A DNA stretch of 64,000 bases, taken from NCBI GenBank assembly GCA_016719485.1, contig JADJZB010000020.1, positions 62,001 through 126,000 of the forward strand, given 5' to 3'. The notes under the pieces are model-generated. The model did no database searches, was not told the DNA's origin, and saw only the letters and a program-made list of their open reading frames with translations. This stretch comes from Holophagales bacterium (GTDB taxonomy: Bacteria > Acidobacteriota > Thermoanaerobaculia > UBA5066). The position numbers and the translations under genes are program-made. Within the stretch, counting starts at the first letter, position 1. Each line of letters begins with the position of its first letter. This document shows positions 41,391 through 51,824 of this stretch, in pieces.

Positions 41391-43919
41391 ATGCGCGTCC
41401 GCTCGTTCCTCCCCGTGCTCTTCCTCTCCGCGCTCCTCGTCCCGTCGCCCGCACCTGCGGCGACCGCACCCTCTCCGTCGGAGTTCCTGAAGCTGTCCGT
41501 CGGTGCGGACAGGACGCTCGCCGACTGGGGCCAGATCGTGTCGTACTTCCGCGCCCTCGACGCCGCGTCGGACCGCGTGGAGGTGTCGACGATCGGCAGG
41601 TCGACGCTCGGCGAGGAGATGATCCTCGCGGCGATCTCCTCCCCGGAGAACCTCGCGGGCAAGGACCGGATCCGCGAGGTGGCGCGGCGCCTCGCCGACC
41701 CGCGGGGCCTCTCCGAGGCCGACGCGGCCGCGCTCGTGAAGGACGGGAAGGTCGTCCTCCTCGTCACGTGCGCCATCCACGCGAGCGAGATCGCGTCGAC
41801 GCAGATGGCGATGGAGTGGGCCCACGCCCTCGCCACGGCTGAAGACGCGGAGACGAAGCGGCGCCTCTCGGAGGTCGTCCTCCTCCTCGTTCCGTCCCTG
41901 AACCCGGACGGGCAGAGGATGGAGACCGACTGGTACAGGAAGAACCTCGGAACGCGGTGGGAGGGGAGCCGGATGCCGTGGCTCTACCACCACTACACGG
42001 GACACGACAACAACCGTGACTTCACCCAGCTGACGCAGGTCGAGACGAAGGCGATCAGCCGCGTCCTCTACCACGACTGGTTCCCGCAGGTGTTCCTCGA
42101 CGAGCACCAGATGGGGGCGAGCGGCCCGCGGATGTTCGTGCCGCCCTACGCCGAGCCGCTCGACCCCGACATCCACCCGCTCGTCATCCGCGAGGTGAAC
42201 CTGATCGGGTCGCTCATGTCGATGCGGCTCGAGCAGAAGGGGAAGAGCGGCGTCATCTCGGGCTGGGCCTTCGACGCCTCCTGGCCGGGCGGCTCGAAGA
42301 ACACGGCGTGGTGGAAGAACGTGACGGGAATCCTGACCGAGGTCGCGTCGGTCCGCGTGGCGACGCCGGTCGAAGTTCCGGCCACGGAGCTGCGGGGCGG
42401 GGGGAAGGGCCTCGTCAGCTACGGGACCCAGGTGAACTTCCCGAACCCCTGGCGCGGCGGGGAGTGGCGGCTGCGCGACATCATGGACTACGAGCGCATC
42501 GCCTCCGACGCGATCCTCGAGTACTGCGCGACGCACCGCCAGGACGTCCTCTCGAACATGCTCGCCCGGGCGCGGGACTCGATCGCCGCGGCGGCCCCGG
42601 GTGAGGCGTACCGGATTCCGATGGGGCAGCGCGATCCGGCGACCGCCCGGGCGCTGGCCGCGCTCCTCGTCGAGCACGGCGTCGACGTGAAGGCGGACTC
42701 ATCGGGCGACGTCTGGGTCCCGCTCGCCCAGCCGTACGGCCGCTTCGTCCGGGAGATGCTCGAGCCGCAGCGTTTTCCCGAAGTGAAGCTCGTCCCGGGG
42801 AAGGACATCGTCGCTCCCTACGACGTCACCGCCTGGAGCCTGCCGCTTTCCATGGGTGTGACGGTCGAAAAGGGAGCGCTCCCGCAGGGGCTCCGGCCCT
42901 GGGGCGCCGTGGGGCCCGTGGAGGCGCCGCCGGCCGGCACGGTGGCGTTCGCCCTCGGACCCTCGAGCCCGGAGCGGTGGAAGGTCGTGGCCGAGGCGCG
43001 GAAGGGGGGCGCGGTGTCGTTCCTCCCGAAGGCCGAGGGAGCGTTCGCGGCCGGCACCGTGTTCCTCGACGCCGCCGCGGCGCGGGCCGCGGCCCGAGTC
43101 GCCGCGGATCTCGGCCTCGACCTCGCGCCGCTCGCGGCGCTCCCGGAGGGTGCGACGAAGCTCGGTGCCCCGCGGGTCGGCCTCTACAAGCCGTGGCTCG
43201 CGTCCATGGACGAGGGCTGGACCCGCTTTCTCCTGGAGCGCTACGGCTTCGCGCCGGTGACGCTCGACAACGCGGCGATCCGTGCCGGGAAGCTCGCGGG
43301 GAAGGTCGACGTCATCGTCCTTCCCGACGTCGACAGGGAGGTCCTCGCGACCGGGACGCCGAAACGTGAAGAGGGCGAGATGAGGTACTTCCCGGAGCCG
43401 CGCCCCGAGTACGCGGGCGGTCTCGGGAAAGAAGGCGCCTCCGCCCTCCGCGAGTTCGTCGTCGGGGGCGGAACGCTCGTCGCCCTCTCCTCCTCGTCGG
43501 AGTACCTGATCGAGGAGCTCCAGCTGCCCGTGCGCAACGTCCTCTCACGGGTCAAGCCCGAGGAGTTCCTCTGCCCCGGAAGCCTCGTGCGGATCGAGGT
43601 CGACTCCACGCACCCGGTCACGTTCGGCATGCCGGCGACGACGCCGGCGTTCCTGAACGAGCCGCTCGCCTTCCAGACCGCCATGCCCGGCGCCGAGATG
43701 ACGCGCCGGGTCCTCGCGTCGTACCCCTCCGAGGCGCGCGACGTCCTCGTCTCCGGCTGGATCCGCGGGGAAGAGAAGCTCGCGCGCAACGCGGCGGCGG
43801 TCGCCCTGACCTACGGGAAGGGGAAGCTCGTCCTCCTCGGATTCAGGGCCCAGCACCGTGCGCAGACGAACGCGACGTTCCCGTTCCTCTTCAACGCGCT
43901 CGCCTGGTCGGTCATGTAG
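41391..43919 (+). CDS. Secreted M14-family zinc carboxypeptidase
   Basis: 842 aa. A Sec signal (P-V-L-F-L-S-A-L-L-V-P-S-P-A-P-A) leads to an M14 peptidase domain (~40-380): the zinc set is visible in C-A-I-H-A-S-E-I-A-S-T (H and E) and downstream Y-H-H-Y-T-G-H-D-N-N-R-D, with a late D-E-H-Q-M-G. Family members of this large type remove C-terminal or modified residues from peptides or peptidoglycan stems. Residues ~450-840 are an unannotated extension of alternating strands and helices, ending near L-V-L-L-G-F-R-A-Q-H. It is flanked by inverted 23-bp repeats, and its promoter is inside the repeat-bounded unit. Confidence 0.82.
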   Translation: MRVRSFLPVLFLSALLVPSPAPAATAPSPSEFLKLSVGADRTLADWGQIVSYFRALDAASDRVEVSTIGRSTLGEEMILAAISSPENLAGKDRIREVARRLADPRGLSEADAAALVKDGKVVLLVTCAIHASEIASTQMAMEWAHALATAEDAETKRRLSEVVLLLVPSLNPDGQRMETDWYRKNLGTRWEGSRMPWLYHHYTGHDNNRDFTQLTQVETKAISRVLYHDWFPQVFLDEHQMGASGPRMFVPPYAEPLDPDIHPLVIREVNLIGSLMSMRLEQKGKSGVISGWAFDASWPGGSKNTAWWKNVTGILTEVASVRVATPVEVPATELRGGGKGLVSYGTQVNFPNPWRGGEWRLRDIMDYERIASDAILEYCATHRQDVLSNMLARARDSIAAAAPGEAYRIPMGQRDPATARALAALLVEHGVDVKADSSGDVWVPLAQPYGRFVREMLEPQRFPEVKLVPGKDIVAPYDVTAWSLPLSMGVTVEKGALPQGLRPWGAVGPVEAPPAGTVAFALGPSSPERWKVVAEARKGGAVSFLPKAEGAFAAGTVFLDAAAARAAARVAADLGLDLAPLAALPEGATKLGAPRVGLYKPWLASMDEGWTRFLLERYGFAPVTLDNAAIRAGKLAGKVDVIVLPDVDREVLATGTPKREEGEMRYFPEPRPEYAGGLGKEGASALREFVVGGGTLVALSSSSEYLIEELQLPVRNVLSRVKPEEFLCPGSLVRIEVDSTHPVTFGMPATTPAFLNEPLAFQTAMPGAEMTRRVLASYPSEARDVLVSGWIRGEEKLARNAAAVALTYGKGKLVLLGFRAQHRAQTNATFPFLFNALAWSVM

Positions 43920-43942
43920 CCGGGGAGCACGCCTGATCAGAA

Positions 43943-43965
43943 TAGAAAATCAAGACCTGACCCCA
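43943..43965 (+). repeat. 23-bp repeat, copy 3
   Basis: Same sequence and orientation as copy 1. It lies 24 nt after the M14 stop and 20 nt before the DDAH-like stop. A 16-bp direct duplication containing CCCCATGCTCAGA follows at 43960-43991. Confidence 0.9.
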
Positions 43966-43984
43966 TGCTCAGAGGACCCCATGC

Positions 43985-44758
43985 TCAGAACCGGAGGGAG
44001 AGGCAGCTGAGGCCTCCGTCGAGCTTCCGGAATTCCGACATGTCGAGGGGGACGGTCGGGAGGCCGAGGGCTCGGACGGCCGCCTCGAATCGGGGGAAGC
44101 CGGCTGCGAGGAGAACACGCCCGTTCACGAGAACGGCGTTGGCGGCGTACTCCTCGCCGGGAGATACCGGGAGCGGCGTCCAGCCGGCGAACTCGGGGCG
44201 GCGCGCGAGGGCGTCGGTCAGGGCGAGAGTCCGTCCCCCGAGCCAGGCGATGCCGCTCTTGAGGTGCAGGAGGCCGGTCTCCTCGCGAATGTCGACGAGT
44301 GTCGACCCGAGGCCGCGGGAGAGAAGGAGCGCGGCGAGCTGGCGCGCCCCTTCCTCGTTCGTCCTCTCCGAGACACCGATGAAGACGTGGTCCCCCGCCT
44401 CGCAGACATCGCCGCCGTCTAGGGTGCCGGGGGCCCTGATGGCCGCGGGGGCGGGAAAGAAGGATGCGATCGCCGGGCGTATCGCCTCGACCTCGCCGGC
44501 GCGGCTCGGTGCCCCCGGCCGGCAGAGAACGGCGAGGCCCCGTGCGAGGACGGCCGTGTCTTCGACGAACGTCGCGTCGGGGAAGCCCTCCTCCGGCGGC
44601 AGGGGCGTGATCGCGAGGCCGCATGATTCGAGGGCGTCGACGTACGCCGCGTGCTGGGCGAGGGCGAGGGCGAGGTCCGGCAGGCCGAGGCCCGCCGTCG
44701 TCAGCCCATCGGCGAAGTTCGCGGCGGGGGGACGGACGATCGCGCGGGCGAAGCTCAC
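43985..44758 (-). CDS. Dimethylarginine dimethylaminohydrolase-like amidinohydrolase
   Basis: 257 aa, GTG 44758 within the GTGA ending mazG. The guanidine-modifying (beta/alpha-propeller) fold is recognised by F-V-E-D-T-A-V, G-T-L-D-G-G-D-V, H-L-K-S-G-I with the catalytic histidine, and the terminal nucleophile in L-D-G-G-L-S-C-L-S-L-R-F. This matches DDAH, which cleaves methylarginines to citrulline and methylamines; arginine or other guanidino substrates remain possible. The pairing with mazG is by location only. Confidence 0.87.
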   Translation of the reverse strand: MSFARAIVRPPAANFADGLTTAGLGLPDLALALAQHAAYVDALESCGLAITPLPPEEGFPDATFVEDTAVLARGLAVLCRPGAPSRAGEVEAIRPAIASFFPAPAAIRAPGTLDGGDVCEAGDHVFIGVSERTNEEGARQLAALLLSRGLGSTLVDIREETGLLHLKSGIAWLGGRTLALTDALARRPEFAGWTPLPVSPGEEYAANAVLVNGRVLLAAGFPRFEAAVRALGLPTVPLDMSEFRKLDGGLSCLSLRF

Positions 44759-45585
44759 GGCGCCTCGTCCTTCTTGACGTCGTCCCACGTCCGGTCGAGC
44801 TCGTCGAGCGGCGTCCCGGCGACGTCGCGCCCGGAAGCCTTCACCCGGCGGGCGACCTCCTCGAACCGCCTCACGAACTTCGCGTTCGTCGCCTGCAGGG
44901 CTGCCTCCGGGTCGACGCCGTGGCGGCGGGCGACGTTGACGACGGTGAAGAGGATGTCGCCGATCTCGTGCGCGACAGACTCTTTCGTCGCCCCCTCTGC
45001 CAGGAGCTCGGCCTTGAACTCGGCCACCTCCTCGTCGAGCTTGGCGAGGACGTCTTCGTCGCGCTGCCAGTCGAATCCGAGGTCGGCGGCGCGGGAGGTG
45101 ACCCGGACGGCTTTCAGGAGGGCGGGCAGCGCCCGCGGGACACCCGCGAAGGGGGAGGGCGTTTCCTCGCCGGCGGCCTTTCCGGCCCGCTCCTTCTCCT
45201 TCAGCGCCTCCCACTGGACGCGTACGGCTTCGGCGTCCTTCACGGCGCTGTCCCCGAAGACGTGCGGGTGACGGGCGACCATCTTCGCGTGGACGCGGCC
45301 GGCGAGGGATGCGAGGTCGAAAGCGCCCCGCTCGCGGCCGAGTTCGGCGAGGAAGACGATCTCGAAGAGAAGGTCGCCCAGCTCCCCCTCGAGCTCGCCG
45401 AGGTCCTCCCGCGCGAGCGCGTCGAGCGCTTCGTAGCACTCCTCCAGCAGGTATCCGGAAAGGTCGGCGAAGGTCTGCTTGCGGTCCCAGGGGCATTCCG
45501 CCCTCAGGCGCCCCATGAGGCGGACGAGCTCGGAGGCCGCCTCGCCGGCGGCCTCGGGGCGCGGGGATCTCGTCTCGGACGGCAC
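44755..45585 (-). CDS. mazG: Nucleoside triphosphate pyrophosphohydrolase MazG
   Basis: 276 aa from GTG 45585 with AAGGAGG at normal spacing. It hydrolyses NTPs and dNTPs to monophosphates. Two tandem MazG domains are seen: the first with C-P-W-D-R-K-Q-T and the metal motif E-E-C-Y-E-A then L-E-G-E-L-G-D-L-L, the second with D-E-E-V-A-E-F and H-E-I-G-D-I-L-F. Typical E. coli-like length. The stop overlaps the amidinohydrolase start. Confidence 0.92.
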   Translation of the reverse strand: MPSETRSPRPEAAGEAASELVRLMGRLRAECPWDRKQTFADLSGYLLEECYEALDALAREDLGELEGELGDLLFEIVFLAELGRERGAFDLASLAGRVHAKMVARHPHVFGDSAVKDAEAVRVQWEALKEKERAGKAAGEETPSPFAGVPRALPALLKAVRVTSRAADLGFDWQRDEDVLAKLDEEVAEFKAELLAEGATKESVAHEIGDILFTVVNVARRHGVDPEAALQATNAKFVRRFEEVARRVKASGRDVAGTPLDELDRTWDDVKKDEAP

Positions 45586-45622
45586 GCGACCTCCTTCTGC
45601 GGGCGGCGGCGGAAGGTTCCCT

Positions 45623-45628
45623 TTAGAA
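45623..45628 (+). promoter_or_regulatory. Putative -10 box (TAGAAT)
   Basis: TAGAAT 22 nt before ATG 45651 and an SD-like GAGG 5 nt before the start; the transcript would have a short leader. Confidence 0.45.
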
Positions 45629-45650
45629 TGAAGCGCCCGAACGAGGCCTT

Positions 45651-46106
45651 ATGTCAGAAGCTTCAAAGACGATCAAGGTCGTCGACCGCAGGATGTTTAC
45701 CGCCGAGGGAGACCTGCGGGACGACGTGATGGAAGAGCTCGCGAAGGCGCCCCCGGCGCCGGAGACGCCGCCGGAGGGAGCCGCGCCGGCTCCACCACCC
45801 GCGGAGGTGGTGCCGAGCAGCCCCGCGTTCCTGCGCCTCCTCGACATGCTCGCGCAGACGGCGTCCCTGTACCTGCAGGGGATCCCGGACCCGGCCACCG
45901 GGCGCCGCTCGGTGGACCTCGCCGCCTCGCGGGAGATCATCGACTCGCTGGTGGCCCTGCGCGAGAAGACGCGGGGCAGGCTCTCCTTCGAGGAGACCGA
46001 CGCGCTCGAAGGCCTTCTCGGAGAGCTCCAGCTGGTCTTCACGCGACTTGCCGCGCAGGCCAAGGGGGCGCCGGGAATGCCCCCTCCGCCACGGCCGAGG
46101 GGCTGA
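45651..46106 (+). CDS. DUF1844-family protein
   Basis: 151 aa. The C-terminal part has the DUF1844 pattern: F-L-R-L-L-D-M-L-A-Q-T-A, then L-Y-L-Q-G-I-P-D-P, A-S-R-E-I-I-D-S-L-V-A-L-R-E-K-T-R-G and E-E-T-D-A-L-E-G-L-L. The first 25 residues contain M-F-T-A-E-G-D-L-R, also typical. A Pro/Ala linker joins them. Function unknown; it is a soluble helical protein, upstream of a membrane TPR gene with 14 nt between. Confidence 0.85.
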   Translation: MSEASKTIKVVDRRMFTAEGDLRDDVMEELAKAPPAPETPPEGAAPAPPPAEVVPSSPAFLRLLDMLAQTASLYLQGIPDPATGRRSVDLAASREIIDSLVALREKTRGRLSFEETDALEGLLGELQLVFTRLAAQAKGAPGMPPPPRPRG

Positions 46107-46120
46107 CCCTGCGAAAGCCG

Positions 46121-48025
46121 ATGCACCGCGCGCCGGGGCTCGGCCGTTCCAGCCGCGGGCTGCGCCGCGGCGCGCTCGCGCTGCTTCTCCTGCTTCTCGT
46201 CCTGGCGGCGCCCTCGCCGGCTCAGGTCCTCCAGGCGCCGGGAGAAGCCACCGAGACCACTTTCCGGCGCGAGGTGCGGGGACAGTGGTTCGCGTGGCTC
46301 GCCGCCCACGAGGAAGGCGATCCGCTCCTCGCCGCCCAGAAGGTCGAGGAGATCGTCCGTCACGCCCACAAGATCGGCCTGAAACGCCTCACCGATCTCT
46401 CCCTCGCGGCCACGCTGATGGCGCGCAGGGAGATGACACAGGGGAGCCTGGAGAAGGCCCGCTGGGCGCTCGACTCGGCGATCCGCCTCGACCCCGACCT
46501 GCCCGAGGCGCGCTGGTCCCGCGTCGCGCTGGCGCTGAAGACCGACAAGCTCGGCGCGCCGCGCGAGCTCCTGGGCGCGGTGAGGGCCGTTTCCGTCGAT
46601 CTCGAGGGCCGGCGTGTCCTGGTCGTCCGCTCGGCGCTCCTCGTCGTCCTGACCCTGGCCGCCGTGGGCGCCGCCTTCGTGATCCTGCTCGTGGCGAGCG
46701 AGGCCCGGCGGCTGTTGCACGACCTGACGGAGCTCGCGGGGCGCTGGATCACGAGGCCGGCCGATACGGTCCTCGCGGCCGCGGTCCTCGTCCTGCCCCT
46801 CTACGTCGCCCTGGACGTCGGGTGGCTCCTCCTCTGGCTCTTCGTCCTCACGTTCGGGTACGCGGAGCGCTACGTGAAGTGGGCGGCCCTCGCCGGGCTC
46901 GTCCCCCTCATGCTCGTCGCGCCGGCGCTGGACCGCGCTGCCGTGAGGCTGGCCGTCTCGGCGTCCCCGGTCCTGCGCGGGGCCGAGGCGCTCGAGGAGA
47001 AACGCTACGACCAGAGGGTCCTCGACGACCTCGAGGCCGTGAAGAACCTGTTCCCCGAGGATGCCGACCTGCGGTTCCTCCTCGGCTGCCTCTACCAGCA
47101 GCTCGGCCAGAACGACCGCGCCGTGGCCGAGTACACGGTCGCCGCTCAGGTTTCGACGGTGGAGGTGCGGGCGCTGATCAACCGGGGGGACATCCGTTTC
47201 GTGGACGGCGACTTCGGCGCCGCCCAGGAGGACTTCCAGGAGGCTCTCCGCCGCGACCCGCGGGACGTGCGGGCGCGCTACAACCTCTCCCTCGTCTACG
47301 GCGAGACGTTCCGGACCGTGGAGGCGCAGGAAAAGCTCGCCGAGTCCCGCGCGCTCGACAACGCCCTCGTCACCCAGTTCCTCGACAGTCCCACGCTCGT
47401 GAAGGTCGTCTCCGTCGGCTACACGCCCCGGGAGGCGCTGGAGAAGGTCCGTGCCCTGCAGGGTGACTCCCGCAGCCGCCGCGTCCTCGGGCACTTCCAC
47501 GTCGGGAGCGAAACGCGCACCTGGGCCGTGCCCTTCGCCGTCGCCATCCCGTTCGCCGTGGCCGCGGCCTTCGGGCTCGACGCCTTCCGGAGGAGGAGGC
47601 GCGGCTACGCCCTCGCATGCGACAAGTGCGGGCGGACGTTCTGCCGCCTCTGCAAGCCGCCCGGCGAAAGCGCGCTTCTCTGCTCGCAGTGCATTCACGT
47701 CTACCTCAGGAAGGACGGCGTCTCGATCGAGACCAAGCTCCAGAAGGTCGAGGAGGTCCGGCGCCGGCAGGGATTCGAAGGGCGCCTGCGAGGGGCGTTG
47801 AACCTGGTCCTCCCCGGCGGCGAGTTCCTCTTCCAGGGACGGGCCGGGAGGGCGGCGGCGATTCTCCTCCCCTTCTTCCTCGGACTCTTCGCGGCGGTCC
47901 TCCGCCAGGACCTCGCTCTGTCGCCCCGGCCCGGGGGCGGGCCGCTCTTCCTCGGGACCGTCCTCTGGGCGACGCTGGCGCTCGCGGCCTGGATCGTGGG
48001 TCAGCTCACGGCGAGAAGGGGGTGA
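46121..48025 (+). CDS. Multi-pass TPR protein with C-terminal zinc ribbon
   Basis: 634 aa. A signal-like helix (L-A-L-L-L-L-L-L-V-L-A-A-P) comes first. TPR-like repeats appear at ~65-150 and ~300-430 (for example L-L-G-C-L-Y-Q-Q-L-G and A-R-Y-N-L-S-L-V-Y), with transmembrane helices between at ~170-265. Another helix at ~475-490 is followed by a zinc ribbon with C-x-x-C pairs A-C-D-K-C-G, C-R-L-C-K-P and L-C-S-Q-C, and the protein ends with two helices. No family is recognised. It precedes the PATAN protein by 4 nt and may form a complex with it. Confidence 0.72.
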   Translation: MHRAPGLGRSSRGLRRGALALLLLLLVLAAPSPAQVLQAPGEATETTFRREVRGQWFAWLAAHEEGDPLLAAQKVEEIVRHAHKIGLKRLTDLSLAATLMARREMTQGSLEKARWALDSAIRLDPDLPEARWSRVALALKTDKLGAPRELLGAVRAVSVDLEGRRVLVVRSALLVVLTLAAVGAAFVILLVASEARRLLHDLTELAGRWITRPADTVLAAAVLVLPLYVALDVGWLLLWLFVLTFGYAERYVKWAALAGLVPLMLVAPALDRAAVRLAVSASPVLRGAEALEEKRYDQRVLDDLEAVKNLFPEDADLRFLLGCLYQQLGQNDRAVAEYTVAAQVSTVEVRALINRGDIRFVDGDFGAAQEDFQEALRRDPRDVRARYNLSLVYGETFRTVEAQEKLAESRALDNALVTQFLDSPTLVKVVSVGYTPREALEKVRALQGDSRSRRVLGHFHVGSETRTWAVPFAVAIPFAVAAAFGLDAFRRRRRGYALACDKCGRTFCRLCKPPGESALLCSQCIHVYLRKDGVSIETKLQKVEEVRRRQGFEGRLRGALNLVLPGGEFLFQGRAGRAAAILLPFFLGLFAAVLRQDLALSPRPGGGPLFLGTVLWATLALAAWIVGQLTARRG

Positions 48026-48029
48026 CGGC

Positions 48030-49328
48030 GTGGCTCTCGAAGGGACCCTCCACGACTTCGCCCTTCCCGACATCCTCCAGCTCATCTCGCTGCAGAAGAA
48101 GACGGGCCTCCTGACGCTTCGCGGCCCCGAAGACACCGTCCTCCTCGGGTTCGACTCCGGGGCGCTCGTCTCGGCGGAGTCGCAGGCCCGGCGTCTCGAC
48201 ACGCGCCTCGGGACCCTTCTCGTGAAGACGAGGAGCCTCGCGCCCGAATCCCTGACGAAGGCGCTCGAAATCCAGGGCCAGACACTCCAGCGCCTCGGGT
48301 TCATCCTCCTCAAGAACGGCTTCTGCGACGCGGACCAGCTGCGGGCCGGTCTCGACGCCCAGGTGAAGAAGATCGCCTACGGCCTCTTCCGGTGGACCGA
48401 CGGCGAGTACGTCTTCGACCAGCAGGACCGGATCGACTACGACCACGAGTATTTCCGGCCGATCCAGGTGGAGAGCCTCCTGATGGAGGGGGCGAGGATG
48501 GTCGACGAGTGGCCGATCATCCAGAAGGTCGTCCGCTCGCCCGAGCTCGTCTACCAGCGCGTGGCGGTCGGGCAGAGGGTGGAGCCGGCCGAGGTTGCCG
48601 ACGACGCCGAGGAGATCGGGGACGCGACGCTCTCGAAAGCGCGCGATCGGCGCGACGGGTCGATCCGGATCTCGAAGGCCGAGTGGTCGGTCTACGAGCT
48701 CGTCGACGGGCGAAGAACGATCAGCGACATCGTCGACCGGACGTTCCTCTCCGATTTCGAAGGTGCGAAGGCGTTCTACGACCTCTTGAGCCGGGGGCTC
48801 ATCGAGGAATCCCGGAGGACCGGCGTCGTGGACGAGACCGGGAGCATCTCGATCGAGATCCCCTCGGTCAGCCGGCGGCTGCCCGTGGGCGCGATCGTCC
48901 TCGGCCTCGTCCTGCTCGCGGCGCTCCTGGCGAGCCTGCGCCTGCAGCCGCGAAATCCTGCGAACACCTTTACGGTGCCGCGGCGGCGCGTGGCGGCGGT
49001 CGAGGGGTTCCAGAAGGCCGTCTCCCTGACCCGTCTTCGGCGACTGTCCGAGGCGATCGACGCCTACTACCTCACGCAGGGACGTTTCCCCGAATCTCCC
49101 GCGGCGATCGCGTCATCGGGTCTCCTGCCCCCCCGCGACCTCGACGACCCCTGGGGGCGACCCTACCGGTACATCCTCCAGAACGACACCGGGAAGTACT
49201 ACCTCGCCGGGTTCGATGCGGAAGGGAAGACCGACACCGACCTCTTCTTCGCCCACGCCGCCCAGGGAACGGGGGCGGCCGGGGAGGTCCACACGAGCGG
49301 GAAGAAGGAAATCATTATTCTTAAATAG
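48030..49328 (+). CDS. PATAN (DUF4388) protein with membrane helix and pseudopilin-like tail
   Basis: 432 aa from GTG 48030 (AAGGGGG upstream). Residues 1-110 form a PATAN domain (L-E-G-T-L-H-D-F-A-L-P-D-I-L-Q-L-I-S, with L-G-T-L-L-V and L-G-F-I-L-L), associated with two-component and pilus-type regulation. A second DUF4388-like or winged segment follows to ~260. A transmembrane helix (~285-300) leads to a periplasmic domain (~320-430) close to GspG-type pseudopilin heads: A-Y-Y-L-T-Q-G-R-F-P, D-D-P-W-G-R-P-Y-R-Y and a calcium-loop-like D-A-E-G-K-T-D-T-D. It may link a cytoplasmic regulator to a pilus-like structure outside. No T2SS or pilus genes are in the window. Confidence 0.75.
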   Translation: MALEGTLHDFALPDILQLISLQKKTGLLTLRGPEDTVLLGFDSGALVSAESQARRLDTRLGTLLVKTRSLAPESLTKALEIQGQTLQRLGFILLKNGFCDADQLRAGLDAQVKKIAYGLFRWTDGEYVFDQQDRIDYDHEYFRPIQVESLLMEGARMVDEWPIIQKVVRSPELVYQRVAVGQRVEPAEVADDAEEIGDATLSKARDRRDGSIRISKAEWSVYELVDGRRTISDIVDRTFLSDFEGAKAFYDLLSRGLIEESRRTGVVDETGSISIEIPSVSRRLPVGAIVLGLVLLAALLASLRLQPRNPANTFTVPRRRVAAVEGFQKAVSLTRLRRLSEAIDAYYLTQGRFPESPAAIASSGLLPPRDLDDPWGRPYRYILQNDTGKYYLAGFDAEGKTDTDLFFAHAAQGTGAAGEVHTSGKKEIIILK

Positions 49329-49336
49329 TTTGCGGA

Positions 49337-49361
49337 AAGTCTTCGCCGTTGATGAAGATTT
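49337..49361. promoter_or_regulatory. Imperfect hairpin upstream of dnaK
   Basis: AAGTCTTC at 49337-49344 can pair with GAAGATTT at 49354-49361 (one G-U) over a 9-nt loop. It may end the upstream transcript or regulate dnaK. Confidence 0.3.
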
Positions 49362-49375
49362 CTGTAATCGACGAC

Positions 49376-49404
49376 TTGACAATGTCGCGCTAATATTCTA
49401 GATT
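49376..49404 (+). promoter_or_regulatory. dnaK: Sigma-70-type promoter of dnaK
   Basis: TTGACA at 49376-49381 and TAGATT at 49399-49404 are separated by 17 nt, the optimal spacing. This is the only promoter in the window with a clear -35 box. CGAC and GTCG arms (49372-49375, 49384-49387) surround the -35 box and could form an operator. The SD GGAGGG (49429-49434) is 7 nt from the ATG. Confidence 0.7.
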
Positions 49405-49441
49405 CCTCCCCGGGCCCGGTCAGGGTCCGGAGGGAATCAGG

Positions 49442-51349
<1,908 letters not shown>

Positions 51350-51353
51350 CGTC

Positions 51354-51776
51354 GTGACGGGGGTGCGCGACGGATCCGGCCGCGGGAAGGCGCGGCGCGA
51401 CGACTTCGTCCTCATCGGCGTCGTCGCCGACCGCTTCGGCGTCCACCCGCAGACGCTTCGCCTCTACGAGCGGGAGGGCCTCATCTGCCCTCCCCGCTCG
51501 TCGGGTAACACGCGGCTCTACGACCGCGAAACCGTCGAGCGGCTCGAGATCATCCTGACCCTGACGCGGGACCTCGGCGTGAACCTCGCCGGCGTGGAAG
51601 TCATCCTCGACCTGCGCGCACGGCTCTCCCGCATGGAAGGCGAGGTGGAGAGGCTGATGGACGCCTTCCGCTCCGTGGCGGCCGAGCACGCCTCCCGGGC
51701 GGCGGGGCGGCCCACCCCGCCGCAGAACGCCCTGGCGCTGCGCCCGGGGGCGCCGCTCGCCCGCCGCCCCGTCTAG
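51354..51776 (+). CDS. hspR: HspR-type MerR family regulator
   Basis: 140 aa from GTG 51354. The MerR helix-turn-helix has the HspR signature D-R-F-G-V-H-P-Q-T-L-R-L-Y-E-R-E-G-L, then N-T-R-L-Y-D-R-E-T and L-G-V-N-L-A-G-V-E-V-I-L. In known systems HspR represses the dnaK operon with DnaK as corepressor. The classical HAIR operator is not seen in front of dnaK here, so its target site is open. A short C-terminal coiled coil (~80-105) is present. Confidence 0.87.
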   Translation: MTGVRDGSGRGKARRDDFVLIGVVADRFGVHPQTLRLYEREGLICPPRSSGNTRLYDRETVERLEIILTLTRDLGVNLAGVEVILDLRARLSRMEGEVERLMDAFRSVAAEHASRAAGRPTPPQNALALRPGAPLARRPV

Positions 51777-51809
51777 GGGACGGGCCTGCACGCCGGCCGC
51801 CTGCCGGGA

Positions 51810-51815
51810 TACGAT
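51810..51815 (+). promoter_or_regulatory. Putative -10 box (TACGAT), leaderless-type position
   Basis: TACGAT ends 9 nt before GTG 51825 of the sigma factor, no SD sequence. Confidence 0.4.
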
Positions 51816-51824
51816 GCACTCCAA

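Noticed and set aside
43960..43991. Short direct duplication after repeat copy 3 as a mobile-element target duplication
   Set aside because: The two 16-bp units are directly adjacent with no insert between them, so it is simple slippage-type duplication, not a target site duplication.
44755..44758. A functional MazG-DDAH pathway
   Set aside because: The 4-bp overlap shows coupling, but nucleotide hydrolysis and guanidine hydrolysis have no known shared pathway, so no system is claimed.
49370..49390. HAIR-type HspR operator at dnaK
   Set aside because: Only CTTGACA is present, with no matching ACTCAAG half at the correct spacing. The CGAC/GTCG arms are listed only as a possible alternative.
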